NCBI GenBank assembly: GCA_913044145.1
Contig: CAJWOD010000075.1
Coordinates: forward strand, 1 to 7,005
Direction of reading: 5' to 3'
DNA from: an uncultured Nitrospina sp.
GTDB taxonomy: Bacteria; Nitrospinota; Nitrospinia; Nitrospinales; VA-1
DNA length: 7,005 nt
A model generated the notes under the pieces. It saw only the letters and a program-made list of their open reading frames with translations, did not search any database and was not told the DNA's origin. This document shows, one piece after another, positions 1 to 6,906 of this stretch (positions are counted from its first letter, which is position 1; each line of letters begins with the position of its first letter). A program made the translations under genes and the position numbers.

Positions 1-432
1 AACCTTGGTTTAATGTATGGGAAAGGTCAGGGAGTAGAACAAAATTTTAATGAAGCAGTTAAATGGTATCGTCTTGCAGCCGAGCAAGGATTAGCTCAGG
101 CACAACATAACCTTGGTGTGATGTATGGTAAAGGGCAAGGTGTGGCAAAAGACTTTTTTGAAGCTCTCTGGTGGTTTAAGCTCGCTTCTGAGCAAGGCTA
201 TGGTCAAGCGCAGTACAATCTTGGCTTGATGTATAGTCGCGGTGAGGGGACTTCGGTAGATTACAAGGAAGCGTTGAGGTGGTATCTTTTATCGGCGGAG
301 CAAGGAATTTCGGGAGCTCAGTCTAATCTTGGCCTTATGTATGAAAAAGGTTTGGGAGTGAAACAAGATTATGTTGAGGCGCATAAATGGTTTAATATTG
401 CGGGGGTCAACGGCAATGCAACAGGCAAAAAA
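1..432 (+). repeat. Four in-frame 108-bp tandem units encoding Sel1 repeats
   Basis: Units begin at bases 1, 109, 217 and 325, each with AAC or AAT CTT GG. The period is exactly 108 bp (36 codons) with no insertion or deletion between copies. Nucleotide similarity is highest between units 1 and 2 around the MYGKGQGV segment and falls off in units 3 and 4. The array probably continues to the left of the window. Confidence 0.9.
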
Positions 433-519
433 AATGCCGATATTATAGAGAAGAAAATGCAACCCGGACAAATTATCACTGCTATTGGTCTTGCCCGGGA
501 ATGGCTAGAAAAACTTTAA
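1..519 (+). CDS. Sel1-repeat (SLR) protein, 3' part, truncated by the window edge
   Basis: The frame is open from base 1 and ends at TAA 517-519. The first in-window ATG (base 13) sits inside a repeat, so the real start lies upstream and this is a partial gene. The visible part holds four consecutive 36-residue Sel1-like repeats, each opening NLGxMY, followed by G-x-G, then EAxxWaxxAaEQG and an AQ near the end. After them comes a short cap ending AREWLEKL, a C-terminus often seen in Sel1 proteins. Sel1 repeats form alpha/alpha superhelices that bind other proteins; many bacterial ones are periplasmic or secreted adaptors. Any signal peptide would be upstream, so location cannot be judged. The fourth repeat is degenerate (VNGNATGKK in place of the usual EQG...AQ), as is common at an array end. 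The gene is convergent with the radical SAM gene, leaving 36 bp between stops with no clear terminator. The partner is unknown. Confidence 0.93.
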   Translation, partial: NLGLMYGKGQGVEQNFNEAVKWYRLAAEQGLAQAQHNLGVMYGKGQGVAKDFFEALWWFKLASEQGYGQAQYNLGLMYSRGEGTSVDYKEALRWYLLSAEQGISGAQSNLGLMYEKGLGVKQDYVEAHKWFNIAGVNGNATGKKNADIIEKKMQPGQIITAIGLAREWLEKL

Positions 520-555
520 AGGACAAGTAGAAATTATTTAGGGGTTGCTTTGTTG

Positions 556-1620
556 TTAGCTAAAATTATAGGCGAAGCAGCCACTGGAACAAGTGACCAT
601 ATAATGAGGACAGCTTTTACAAGGTTCGTTGGGCTGGGCTTTAAAAGCGTGACCTAAAAATTCGGTATGCATTTTTTTTATAGCTAATTCGTTGACTTGT
701 TTGAAGTCTTGAATATTTCCTAATTTTTTATCGTGAAAGGGAAAACAGTTGAAACAATCACCCTTTGGATCGATGTCCATCGGGCTGTCATCGGCACAAC
801 CGAAGTAAACATCTTTATCTTTCCACTCGGTAATATTTGGGACAGATTGGCTTCCATGATAAATGAACCGCTCTACTAAGTGATATTCTTCCTCTTTAAT
901 ATCATCCATTAGGCAGGGTGGGAAAGAACAGTCAAAGCGAAAACACATTTGCGGAAAATCTTTGAGCAGGTCTATCATCATACGACCCATTTTAGGATAG
1001 TCTTTTATAGGTAAGGTTATATGTCCTTCTTCCCCCACTATGGGAAAAGCTGGGCTGACACGAATTTTATAGTTTTGGCCTGGCGGTAACCCCAAGTTCT
1101 GATAAATTTCATCTATTTCCCAACATTGTGTAGCCAGATCTTGCTGGATGGAATACAGATTGAGACTGAACATCAGCCCGTATCCATTCTTACTTAAAAT
1201 AGCTTCGGCAACTTCACGACAACGAGCATGATTTTTTTCTGATGTGTTTTCCATGGTCTGCCAATTGAGCAGGACAGAAAACTGTATCTGTCGTTCGATA
1301 CTACCACCACGACCAACTAAATTTAAAAGCAGATCGAGAACTTTGTCCGACATCAATCCATTGGTAAACACCCCAAGAAATGAGAAGGACTGCATATTGT
1401 CTAAAGTTTTGGAAAGCATATCATTGAAGCGTGGATGTAAGGTGGGCTCCCCTCCCATAAAGTTTATAAGAGAAGCATTTTTTACTCTTGGTAAAAGCTC
1501 GTTCTGAAAAAAATCATAATCCATTGACTTATCAGGAGTTTTTACGTTTTCCTCCATGTATTCATCGGCAAAGCAGTAATTGCATTTTAAATTACAATAA
1601 CTATTTAAGATGATATTCAT
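556..1620 (-). CDS. Radical SAM protein with SPASM-like C-terminal cysteine domain
   Basis: This is a 354-residue protein with the radical SAM signature CNLKCNYCF (Cys9, Cys13, Cys16), which holds the 4Fe-4S cluster that cleaves S-adenosylmethionine. GGEPT at 56-60 and TNG at 86-88 are further hallmarks of the partial TIM barrel (about residues 1-200). The C-terminal third carries Cys231 and Cys236, then Cys275, Cys289 and Cys292, and finally C334-x2-C337-x6-C344-x3-C348. This is close to the SPASM pattern that binds auxiliary Fe-S clusters in enzymes that modify peptides or proteins. The protein ends six residues after the last Cys. The start is ATG at 1620, with TAAGG eight bases upstream and the radical SAM motif at the expected distance. 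It is transcribed alone, with a gap on both sides. No recognisable substrate gene adjoins it. The family role in peptide or protein modification is known; the role here is inference. Confidence 0.92.
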   Translation of the reverse strand: MNIILNSYCNLKCNYCFADEYMEENVKTPDKSMDYDFFQNELLPRVKNASLINFMGGEPTLHPRFNDMLSKTLDNMQSFSFLGVFTNGLMSDKVLDLLLNLVGRGGSIERQIQFSVLLNWQTMENTSEKNHARCREVAEAILSKNGYGLMFSLNLYSIQQDLATQCWEIDEIYQNLGLPPGQNYKIRVSPAFPIVGEEGHITLPIKDYPKMGRMMIDLLKDFPQMCFRFDCSFPPCLMDDIKEEEYHLVERFIYHGSQSVPNITEWKDKDVYFGCADDSPMDIDPKGDCFNCFPFHDKKLGNIQDFKQVNELAIKKMHTEFLGHAFKAQPNEPCKSCPHYMVTCSSGCFAYNFS

Positions 1621-1628
1621 GTTTTAAG

Positions 1629-1633
1629 CCTTA
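1629..1633 (-). promoter_or_regulatory. Ribosome binding site of the radical SAM gene
   Basis: TAAGG on the minus strand lies eight bases upstream of the ATG at 1620. It supports that ATG as the start; no other start candidate is needed because the CNLKCNYC motif begins at residue 9. Confidence 0.6.
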
Positions 1634-1640
1634 GCAGAAG

Positions 1641-1667
1641 ATTATATATCATTGAATCTGGGGCCAA
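1641..1667 (-). promoter_or_regulatory. Possible sigma-70-type promoter of the radical SAM gene
   Basis: On the minus strand a perfect TATAAT (1641-1646) is preceded by TTGGCC (1662-1667), a partial match to TTGACA. The 15-bp spacer is shorter than the ideal 17. Transcription would begin near 1634, just upstream of the ribosome binding site, giving a leader of about 14 bases. The -10 match is strong, but the region is AT-rich, so a chance match is possible. Confidence 0.35.
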
Positions 1668-1785
1668 TTTTCTAATAATAGCCTGTATGCTCTATCAGTG
1701 CTCTCTATTCTCTGCTCTTTCATTTTGGTGTTTTCCCATTATATTGAATAATAGAAATAATTCCTAATAAATCACTAAATTCATG

Positions 1786-2529
1786 CTAGTTTGATCTTTT
1801 TGGAGGAGGTGAATTATGGTAGGTGAGACCCTCCTCAGGATTGCTATGGCTATGAGATTGACCGGTCTGCAATTTATTGAGTACCGCACTCATGTGATCA
1901 TACCCCATCTGGTTTTTAAGTGCGGAAAAGGTATCTCGTGCCTGGGTAAACTGTAATATCGCTTCAGGAACGTTGTTTGTTTTCCAGAAATAATGTCCCA
2001 TATTTTCCAAAAGTAAAGCTTTTATGTGGTGAGGTGGATCATTTCTTACCAAATCCAAACCCTTTTTGTACCATTTCCCAGCAGGCGGGAAATTTTTTCT
2101 TTCCATATATAAGTCTCCCGCCAGACTCATGGCCCGGGCTTCTCCTAACGAGTCCTTATTTTTTCTATGATTTTCCATTGCCAGTTTGTAATGTTTTTCT
2201 GATTCTTTTAGATTTCTGCGGAATTTATAAAGGTCACCGATGGATTCAAAAACCTGCGCCGCCTTCTTAAGTTTGCCATTTTTTTCATAAACTGTTATTG
2301 CTTTTTTGTAGTTGCCAATTGCCTTGTCGAATTCATGGTAGAAAAAATTTTCGGACGCTTGTTGTAAATATCTTCCTGCTTCATCTTTTGCGTCGATAGG
2401 CGGGGTGATGGGCTGTGCTTTTTCTTTTTTAGTAGGTTTATTAGGTAAAAGCCAGACAGACATTCCCATGGCTAGAACCAGAGCTAGAATAGTAAAATAT
2501 TTGAGTGTGGATTTTAAAGTTGAACTCAC
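1786..2529 (-). CDS. Membrane-anchored TPR-repeat protein
   Basis: This is a 247-residue protein that I do not recognise as a named family member. Residues 1-10 are mildly basic and residues 11-28 form one hydrophobic helix with no clear signal-peptidase site, so it is most likely an N-terminal membrane anchor with the rest in the periplasm. A Lys/Pro-rich linker (about 30-45) leads to four TPR units at roughly 51-84, 91-124, 131-164 and 170-205. They show the usual spacing of A/G, Y/F and A positions (for example SIGDLYKFRRNLKESEKHY). The tail (222-247) is rich in Ser, His and Pro and probably disordered. TPRs mediate protein-protein contacts. The start is GTG at 2527-2529; an in-frame TAA at 2542-2544 leaves little room for another, and there is no good ribosome binding site. 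The gene diverges from the RND exporter, and the two could share control, but a functional link is not shown. Confidence 0.88.
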   Translation of the reverse strand: MSSTLKSTLKYFTILALVLAMGMSVWLLPNKPTKKEKAQPITPPIDAKDEAGRYLQQASENFFYHEFDKAIGNYKKAITVYEKNGKLKKAAQVFESIGDLYKFRRNLKESEKHYKLAMENHRKNKDSLGEARAMSLAGDLYMERKNFPPAGKWYKKGLDLVRNDPPHHIKALLLENMGHYFWKTNNVPEAILQFTQARDTFSALKNQMGYDHMSAVLNKLQTGQSHSHSNPEEGLTYHNSPPPKRSN

Positions 2530-2535
2530 AGTTCT

Positions 2536-2563
2536 ATTATCTTAAATAAATTTTTGGAGTAAA
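2536..2563 (-). promoter_or_regulatory. Possible promoter of the TPR gene, nearly leaderless
   Basis: On the minus strand GATAAT (2536-2541, five of six matches to TATAAT) is preceded by TTTACT (2558-2563, four of six matches to TTGACA) with a 16-bp spacer. The predicted transcript would begin at or next to the GTG start codon. That agrees with the lack of a ribosome binding site but is unproven. A promoter further upstream is equally possible. Confidence 0.25.
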
Positions 2564-2620
2564 CTGCCAGTAGTATGCCTTTTAATGAACCCAAAGCGCA
2601 AGAAAGGTTTACTTTATCTA

Positions 2621-2649
2621 TTGGAACAATTTCAAGTTAAGTATAAAAT
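2621..2649 (+). promoter_or_regulatory. Possible sigma-70-type promoter of the RND exporter gene
   Basis: TTGGAA (2621-2626) and TAAAAT (2644-2649) are separated by exactly 17 bp, inside the 220-bp divergent spacer. Transcription would begin near 2656 and leave a leader of about 95 bases. That leader contains the CGGCTA/TAGCCG dyad. The element matches are good, but the region is AT-rich. Confidence 0.3.
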
Positions 2650-2661
2650 ATCTCCGCCCAC

Positions 2662-2690
2662 CGGCTAGAGGTTGTGCTAAATAATAGCCG
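2662..2690. repeat. Six-bp GC-rich inverted repeat upstream of the RND gene
   Basis: CGGCTA (2662-2667) and its exact reverse complement TAGCCG (2685-2690) flank 17 bp. They stand out because the surrounding spacer is AT-rich. The pair could be an operator dyad or a weak hairpin in the leader of the RND transcript. Six base pairs with a long loop is also within what chance can produce. Confidence 0.3.
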
Positions 2691-2739
2691 CAGTCGTTGT
2701 GATCATAAATAATTAACAATTCTTCATTCAAACTTGAAT

Positions 2740-2745
2740 AGGAAA
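2740..2745 (+). promoter_or_regulatory. Ribosome binding site that decides the TTG start of the RND gene
   Basis: AGGAAA precedes the TTG at 2750; AGGA is six bases from the start codon. No ATG or GTG in frame precedes the first membrane helix, so this site is the main reason for choosing TTG. Confidence 0.65.
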
Positions 2746-2749
2746 TTCC

Positions 2750-5242
2750 TTGAAGAAATTATTGATAGATGGATACTTCAAATGGGTGGTTGAAAAACCT
2801 TTGTGGGCCCTAGTTTTTGTTGTTTTAGTGGTGGTTGGATTTTCCTATCATATCCCAAAATTCAAGTTGGATGCATCAGCAGAATCTCTGGTTTTGGAAA
2901 ATGACAACGCCCTGGAATATTACCGAAAAATCAGCAAAGTTTATGGATCCGATGATTTTTTAGTAATTACCTATTCGCCATTTAAAGACCTGATGTCCGA
3001 TGAAGTGCTCGCAGACATAAAGGCTCTAAGTAGTGAACTGTTAAAACTTGATCGAATTCATTCCATAGACAATATATTAAATGTTCCATTGCTGAACAGT
3101 CCCAGAGTAGAAATCGGCAAGTTAGCTACTGATATACGTACTCTTGAAACCCTGGGAGTCGATAGAGAATTAGCTCGTAAAGAGTTTCTAGAAAGTCCGA
3201 TTTATAAAAATCTATTGATGAGTCCAGATGGGAAAACCACGATTATCCGTGTCAATTTTAAACGTGATCAAAAATATTTCGATCTTCTTTATAAGAGAAA
3301 TGAACTTAGGGCAAAAATTAAAACTAAAGGTTTTACTCCGAATGATGAAGTAATGTTCCGCAAAGCGCAAGCAGAGTTCCGGAATTATCACGCCAGTTTT
3401 CTAGATAAGGAAGACAAGGTCATTCAAAGCGTTCGCTATATTATGGATCGATACCGTGATAAAGCAGAAATGTTTTTGGGTGGTGTGCCCATGATCACCA
3501 CGGATATGATTAGATTCATTAAACACGATCTGAAAACTTTTGGTCTGGGTGTAATTATTTTCATCATTCTAATGCTTAGTCTTTTTTTTAAAAAACTACG
3601 CTGGGTAGTATTGCCGGTGGGTTGCTGTCTAATCACAACCGCAGTGGTTGTAGGGTTTCTTGGTTTAATGGATTGGCGGGTGACAGTTATTTCCTCCAAT
3701 TTTATTTCCATTCTCCTCATCATTACCATTTCTCTGATCATACATCTGATCGTGCGATATCAGGATTTAAACCAGAGTAAACCTGGACTAGATCAGAAGC
3801 AACTTGTAAGGCAAACGGTAGGTTTTATGGCTCTCCCTTGTTTTTATACCTCCATTACCACGATCGTTGCTTTTTGCTCCCTTTTAGTCAGTGGCATTCG
3901 CCCTGTAATTGATTTCGGTTGGACCATGACTATCGGAATTTCTTTGGCCTTTGTCCTAAATTTTATATTTTTCCCAGCTGCTCTTGTGCTCTTAAGTCCC
4001 GAGATATCAAGTTCAAGAAAAGACAAAACCCGGGTTTTTACCTTGGCTGTTGCGGCATTTATCAAACGCCATCAAAAAATCATTCTTTCAGGATCCTTTT
4101 TGCTGGCCGTAGTTAGTATGATTGGTATTAGCAAGCTTGAAGTTGAGAATCGTTTTATCGATCATTTTAAGAGCAATACTGAAATATACAAGGGTATGCA
4201 AGTCATAGATAAGCAACTGGGCGGTACTACTCCTTTGAATATTGTAATGAATCCTGATCAAAAATATTTTGAATACCTCAAAGAAGTTGAAGAGAACAAA
4301 GAAGAAGACTTTGATGATCCCTTCTCGGATGAAGGAGATTCGGCTGAGATGAATTTTTGGTTCAATTCTAATATGTTAGATCGTGTTGAAAAAATTCACG
4401 ATTATCTGGAGAGTCTACCAGAAGTTGGAAAGGTACAATCTATTTCAACATTAGTTAAAGTTTTCACTCAACTTGATAAAGGCAGAAAACCTGATGACTA
4501 TGATTTAGCTCTTATAAGAAAATTAATGCCAGAAAATGTAAAAGATTCCTTAGTAAATCCCTATTTGTCACAAGATGCTAATCAGATTCACATCAATATG
4601 AGGTTAATCGAGTCAAATCCTAATTTGCGCCGTTCGGATCTCATCGAAAAAATTCGGAAACATCTGGTAGAAGAACTTAAATTTGCTCCAGAAACTATAC
4701 AGTTCACTGGTATGGTTGTGCTTTATAATAATATGCTGCAGAGTCTTTATCGATCACAAATCCTTACCATTGGCGTGGTGGTTTTTGCCATCATGATTAT
4801 GTTTATGATTTTGTTTAGAAGCTTTTCTCTTGCATTAATAGGGATTATTCCCAATCTTTTGGCGGCAGGAACTGTGTTGAGCCTTATGGGTTGGCTCGGT
4901 ATTCCGCTCGACATGATGACAATCACGATCGCAGCTATTACAGTAGGTATTGCGGTGGATAATACCATCCATTATATCCACCGATTTCAAAAAGAATTTA
5001 AGGTGGACCAAAATTATTTGGAGACGATGGATCGTTGCCATGGGAGCATCGGCAAAGCAATGTATTATACCTCGGTGACTATTACTCTAGGTTTTTCCAT
5101 TCTTGCTCTTTCAGAGTTCATGCCAACCATTTACTTTGGGCTATTGACAGGGGCCGCAATGGTTATTGCCTTATTAGGAGCTCTCGCTTTGCTTCCTCTT
5201 CTAATTGTTCTCTTTCGGCCCTTAGCTTCAGCGGAGAATTAG
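2750..5242 (+). CDS. MMPL/RND-superfamily exporter (COG1033 type)
   Basis: This 830-residue inner-membrane protein has the duplicated RND layout. Helix 1 (about 17-35) is followed by a large periplasmic domain (36-260), then helices at about 262-280, 285-305, 312-334, 362-382 and 390-415. The second half starts with a helix at 443-460 and a second periplasmic domain (461-665), then five helices up to about 824. The segment DASAESLVLEND (41-52) is typical of COG1033 exporters. GIAVDNTIHYIHRF (733-746) has Asp736 in the helix where RND pumps relay protons. The matching helix of the first half (SLIIHLIVRY, 328-337) has no Asp, so coupling may rest on one half. A very acidic stretch (about 514-533) lies in the second periplasmic domain. 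The start is TTG with a good AGGA site. Relatives export lipids or other hydrophobic molecules, powered by proton-motive force; the substrate here is unknown. An HpnN-like hopanoid carrier is a possible alternative. The gene converges with the kinase gene nine bases away. Confidence 0.93.
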   Translation: MKKLLIDGYFKWVVEKPLWALVFVVLVVVGFSYHIPKFKLDASAESLVLENDNALEYYRKISKVYGSDDFLVITYSPFKDLMSDEVLADIKALSSELLKLDRIHSIDNILNVPLLNSPRVEIGKLATDIRTLETLGVDRELARKEFLESPIYKNLLMSPDGKTTIIRVNFKRDQKYFDLLYKRNELRAKIKTKGFTPNDEVMFRKAQAEFRNYHASFLDKEDKVIQSVRYIMDRYRDKAEMFLGGVPMITTDMIRFIKHDLKTFGLGVIIFIILMLSLFFKKLRWVVLPVGCCLITTAVVVGFLGLMDWRVTVISSNFISILLIITISLIIHLIVRYQDLNQSKPGLDQKQLVRQTVGFMALPCFYTSITTIVAFCSLLVSGIRPVIDFGWTMTIGISLAFVLNFIFFPAALVLLSPEISSSRKDKTRVFTLAVAAFIKRHQKIILSGSFLLAVVSMIGISKLEVENRFIDHFKSNTEIYKGMQVIDKQLGGTTPLNIVMNPDQKYFEYLKEVEENKEEDFDDPFSDEGDSAEMNFWFNSNMLDRVEKIHDYLESLPEVGKVQSISTLVKVFTQLDKGRKPDDYDLALIRKLMPENVKDSLVNPYLSQDANQIHINMRLIESNPNLRRSDLIEKIRKHLVEELKFAPETIQFTGMVVLYNNMLQSLYRSQILTIGVVVFAIMIMFMILFRSFSLALIGIIPNLLAAGTVLSLMGWLGIPLDMMTITIAAITVGIAVDNTIHYIHRFQKEFKVDQNYLETMDRCHGSIGKAMYYTSVTITLGFSILALSEFMPTIYFGLLTGAAMVIALLGALALLPLLIVLFRPLASAEN

Positions 5243-5251
5243 CCAAAATTT

Positions 5252-6247
5252 TTACTGGAACTTATTCAGGTGCCCACGAGACACAAACTGGAAGGGTAAT
5301 ACCTTACCGCCTTGGCAGTCTAATTCGTCTATGATGGATTGTTTTTTCTTTGGGGGTACTATGAAGGCAACGCATCCGCCTCCTCCTGCACCGCAAACCT
5401 TTGCTGCAAGTGCTCCTTTTTTCAGCGCAGATTGAATAATTTTTTCCATTCGTGGTGTGGATATATTGGGCGCAAGTTGTTTACGGGCTTTCCATTCTTT
5501 ATTGAAAATCGGAGCGATACCAGATATACGGCCCTTTTTTAAAAGTCGACACATTTCCACCGAGCAATCACGAATGGTGTTTAAATGTCGAATCACTTTA
5601 TTATCTCCATCTAGGGCATTTTTTGTGACCTCCCAGTTATTGATACCGGAGTTTCTTGGTTTTCCCGTATAACATAGGACTATGTGCTGGCTGAGTTCTT
5701 TTGGTTTTACGGGTAGAGTTTCTGTATCAATCCCAACGAAACCCGGGTTGACTGACCTGACGCCTCCAAACATGGCAGGAAAATAGTCCTGATAACCTGC
5801 TGGAACGCCTATCACCTGAGTTTCTATATTCCTGGCAATTTCAATCATTTCTTGTTTGTTGTATCTTGTGCCGACAAATTTGTTAAGGGCCCCATGTAAC
5901 GCAATACTCAAAGCCGAGGAACCTCCTATCCCAGAACCTTGCGGGGCTTTACAGTTTGTAGAAATTTCCAGGCCTGATTTTGGGGCATAAAACTTTACGG
6001 TTCGGGTCAATAGCTCCAAAGGGTGTTTTTCTGGTAAGACATTTAATGAAGGAAAGGAGTCCTCTAATTTCAAGTCATGAGAGCGAAGGACAATTCGTTT
6101 ATCTTTTCTAGGTGTTAGTTCAACAGTAGCATACAGGTCTATAGCCGCATTGAGGGTTGGGGCGTTACCAAAAAATAGATTAAGTGGCCAGATATCAAGT
6201 GTGCCTCCGGCGAGGTCAATTCGAGTGGGTGCGGAGCTTTTTATCAA
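5252..6247 (-). CDS. GHMP-family kinase, probably acting on a sugar or sugar phosphate
   Basis: This 331-residue cytoplasmic kinase has all three GHMP motifs. Motif 1 is the N-terminal SAPTRIDLAGGTLDIWP (5-21). Motif 2 is the phosphate-binding loop PQGSGIGGSSAL (102-113). Motif 3 is KVCGAGGGGCVAF (283-295). GVPAGYQDYFPAMFGG (148-163) carries Asp154, the likely catalytic base. Length and motif style are closest to heptose 7-phosphate kinase (HddA) and fucokinase/galactokinase-like members; mevalonate kinase is less likely because the loop and N-terminus differ. The substrate is not fixed by the sequence. The start is TTG at 6247, chosen because motif 1 follows at once and no ATG or GTG lies between it and the in-frame TGA at 6281-6283. 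It begins 23 bp after the MlaC-family gene ends, so the two are almost certainly one operon. The TTG is preceded by CCGCCCCCTCCCT rather than a ribosome binding site, which suggests translational coupling. Confidence 0.9.
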   Translation of the reverse strand: MIKSSAPTRIDLAGGTLDIWPLNLFFGNAPTLNAAIDLYATVELTPRKDKRIVLRSHDLKLEDSFPSLNVLPEKHPLELLTRTVKFYAPKSGLEISTNCKAPQGSGIGGSSALSIALHGALNKFVGTRYNKQEMIEIARNIETQVIGVPAGYQDYFPAMFGGVRSVNPGFVGIDTETLPVKPKELSQHIVLCYTGKPRNSGINNWEVTKNALDGDNKVIRHLNTIRDCSVEMCRLLKKGRISGIAPIFNKEWKARKQLAPNISTPRMEKIIQSALKKGALAAKVCGAGGGGCVAFIVPPKKKQSIIDELDCQGGKVLPFQFVSRGHLNKFQ

Positions 6248-6263
6248 AGGGAGGGGGCGGCCT

Positions 6264-6280
6264 AAACCTTTTAAAGGTTT
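6264..6280. repeat. Perfect 7-bp inverted repeat around the MlaC-family stop codon
   Basis: AAACCTT (6264-6270) and AAGGTTT (6274-6280) are exact reverse complements separated by three bases, which are the stop codon of the MlaC-family gene. On the minus-strand mRNA this is a small AU-rich stem with UAA in the loop. It is too weak and lacks the U-run of a terminator. It could mask the AAGG that lies upstream of the kinase start and open when ribosomes finish the first gene. Confidence 0.4.
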
Positions 6281-6900
6281 TCAGAATCTTTATCCTGATT
6301 GGATTCAAGGTCTTTAATTTTCTTGGTCAATTTAGAAACCAAAGCACCGTACGATTCGGTTTTAATGATTTTGCTAAATTGCGAACGATAATTCCGTATC
6401 AAACTCACTTCTTCAATTACAAAATCATAAACAGTCCATCTTCCATTTTCGTTTATCAGTTTGTAATCGACATCTATAGTCCCATTTTTACGGACGATTT
6501 CGGTTTTAACTAAAGCATATTTACCTTTAACTTTTTCATCTACATAGTTTATCGTCTCATCCTGGTAGTTTTCAATTTTACTGGCATAAGAATTTTCAAG
6601 AAGTTTTTTGAACAATCCTGTAAATTCTTCGCGCTCCTTATTTGTTCGATCCTTATAGTTTCTTGCCAGAGAGCGTCTGACCATCTGATTGTAATTGAAG
6701 CGAAAACCTATGGTTTTACGAAGTTTTTCTCTCCGTAATTCAGGGGTTCTTTTTAGGTCTGGATCAGAGACTATCTGAATAACCTTATCAATAGTTTGTT
6801 TTAATTCTGAGGTTATTTTTGAATTTGCAAATCCATCTCCCACAAGATTTAAAAGAAAAAAGAAAAAAATAGTGACTACTTGTAAAGTTTTTCTTGTCAT
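6271..6900 (-). CDS. MlaC/Ttg2D-family periplasmic phospholipid-binding protein
   Basis: This is a 209-residue protein. A signal peptide (about 1-25: MTRK, a very hydrophobic core with FFFF, then GDGFA before the likely cut) sends it to the periplasm. The body matches the MlaC/Ttg2D (toluene tolerance) family: FNYNQMVRRSLARNY (68-82), the REEFTGLFKKLLENSY segment (90-105), the VDYKL and GRWTVYDFVIEEVSL strands (144-167) and NYRSQFSKIIK (170-180). MlaC shuttles phospholipids between the inner and outer membranes; in hopanoid loci the relative is HpnM. The start is ATG at 6900, with GAGG six bases upstream. A longer reading from TTG at 6930 adds ten residues before the signal peptide and lacks that support. 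The gene leads an operon with the GHMP kinase. The ABC partners (mlaFEDB) are not in the window. The family is clear; the exact lipid is not. Confidence 0.91.
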   Translation of the reverse strand: MTRKTLQVVTIFFFFLLNLVGDGFANSKITSELKQTIDKVIQIVSDPDLKRTPELRREKLRKTIGFRFNYNQMVRRSLARNYKDRTNKEREEFTGLFKKLLENSYASKIENYQDETINYVDEKVKGKYALVKTEIVRKNGTIDVDYKLINENGRWTVYDFVIEEVSLIRNYRSQFSKIIKTESYGALVSKLTKKIKDLESNQDKDSENL

Positions 6901-6906
6901 CAAAAA

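Noticed and set aside
1687..1767. 26-codon plus-strand ORF between the radical SAM and TPR genes, with two Cys
   Set aside because: It has no ribosome binding site and lies antisense to the spacer promoter. Its composition (Phe, Leu, Ser) is what AT-rich noncoding DNA gives.
2575..2640. 21-codon plus-strand ORF in the divergent spacer
   Set aside because: The nearest GGAG is about 15 bases from the ATG, and the frame overlaps the candidate RND promoter. Likely chance.
2698..2719. TGTGA/AACA pattern before the RND gene, considered as a CRP, FNR or Fur site
   Set aside because: There is no TCACA partner, no TTGAT-N4-ATCAA, and the symmetry fails when the two halves are compared.
3436..3741. 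Long minus-strand frame inside the RND gene, and similar frames at 3844-4065, 4747-4968 and 5035-5334
   Set aside because: They are antisense or out-of-frame shadows of well-supported genes, with no domain-like content.
6249..6260. G-rich run GGGAGGGGGCGG on the plus strand as a G-quadruplex
   Set aside because: It does not have four separate runs of three or more G, so it does not meet the usual pattern.
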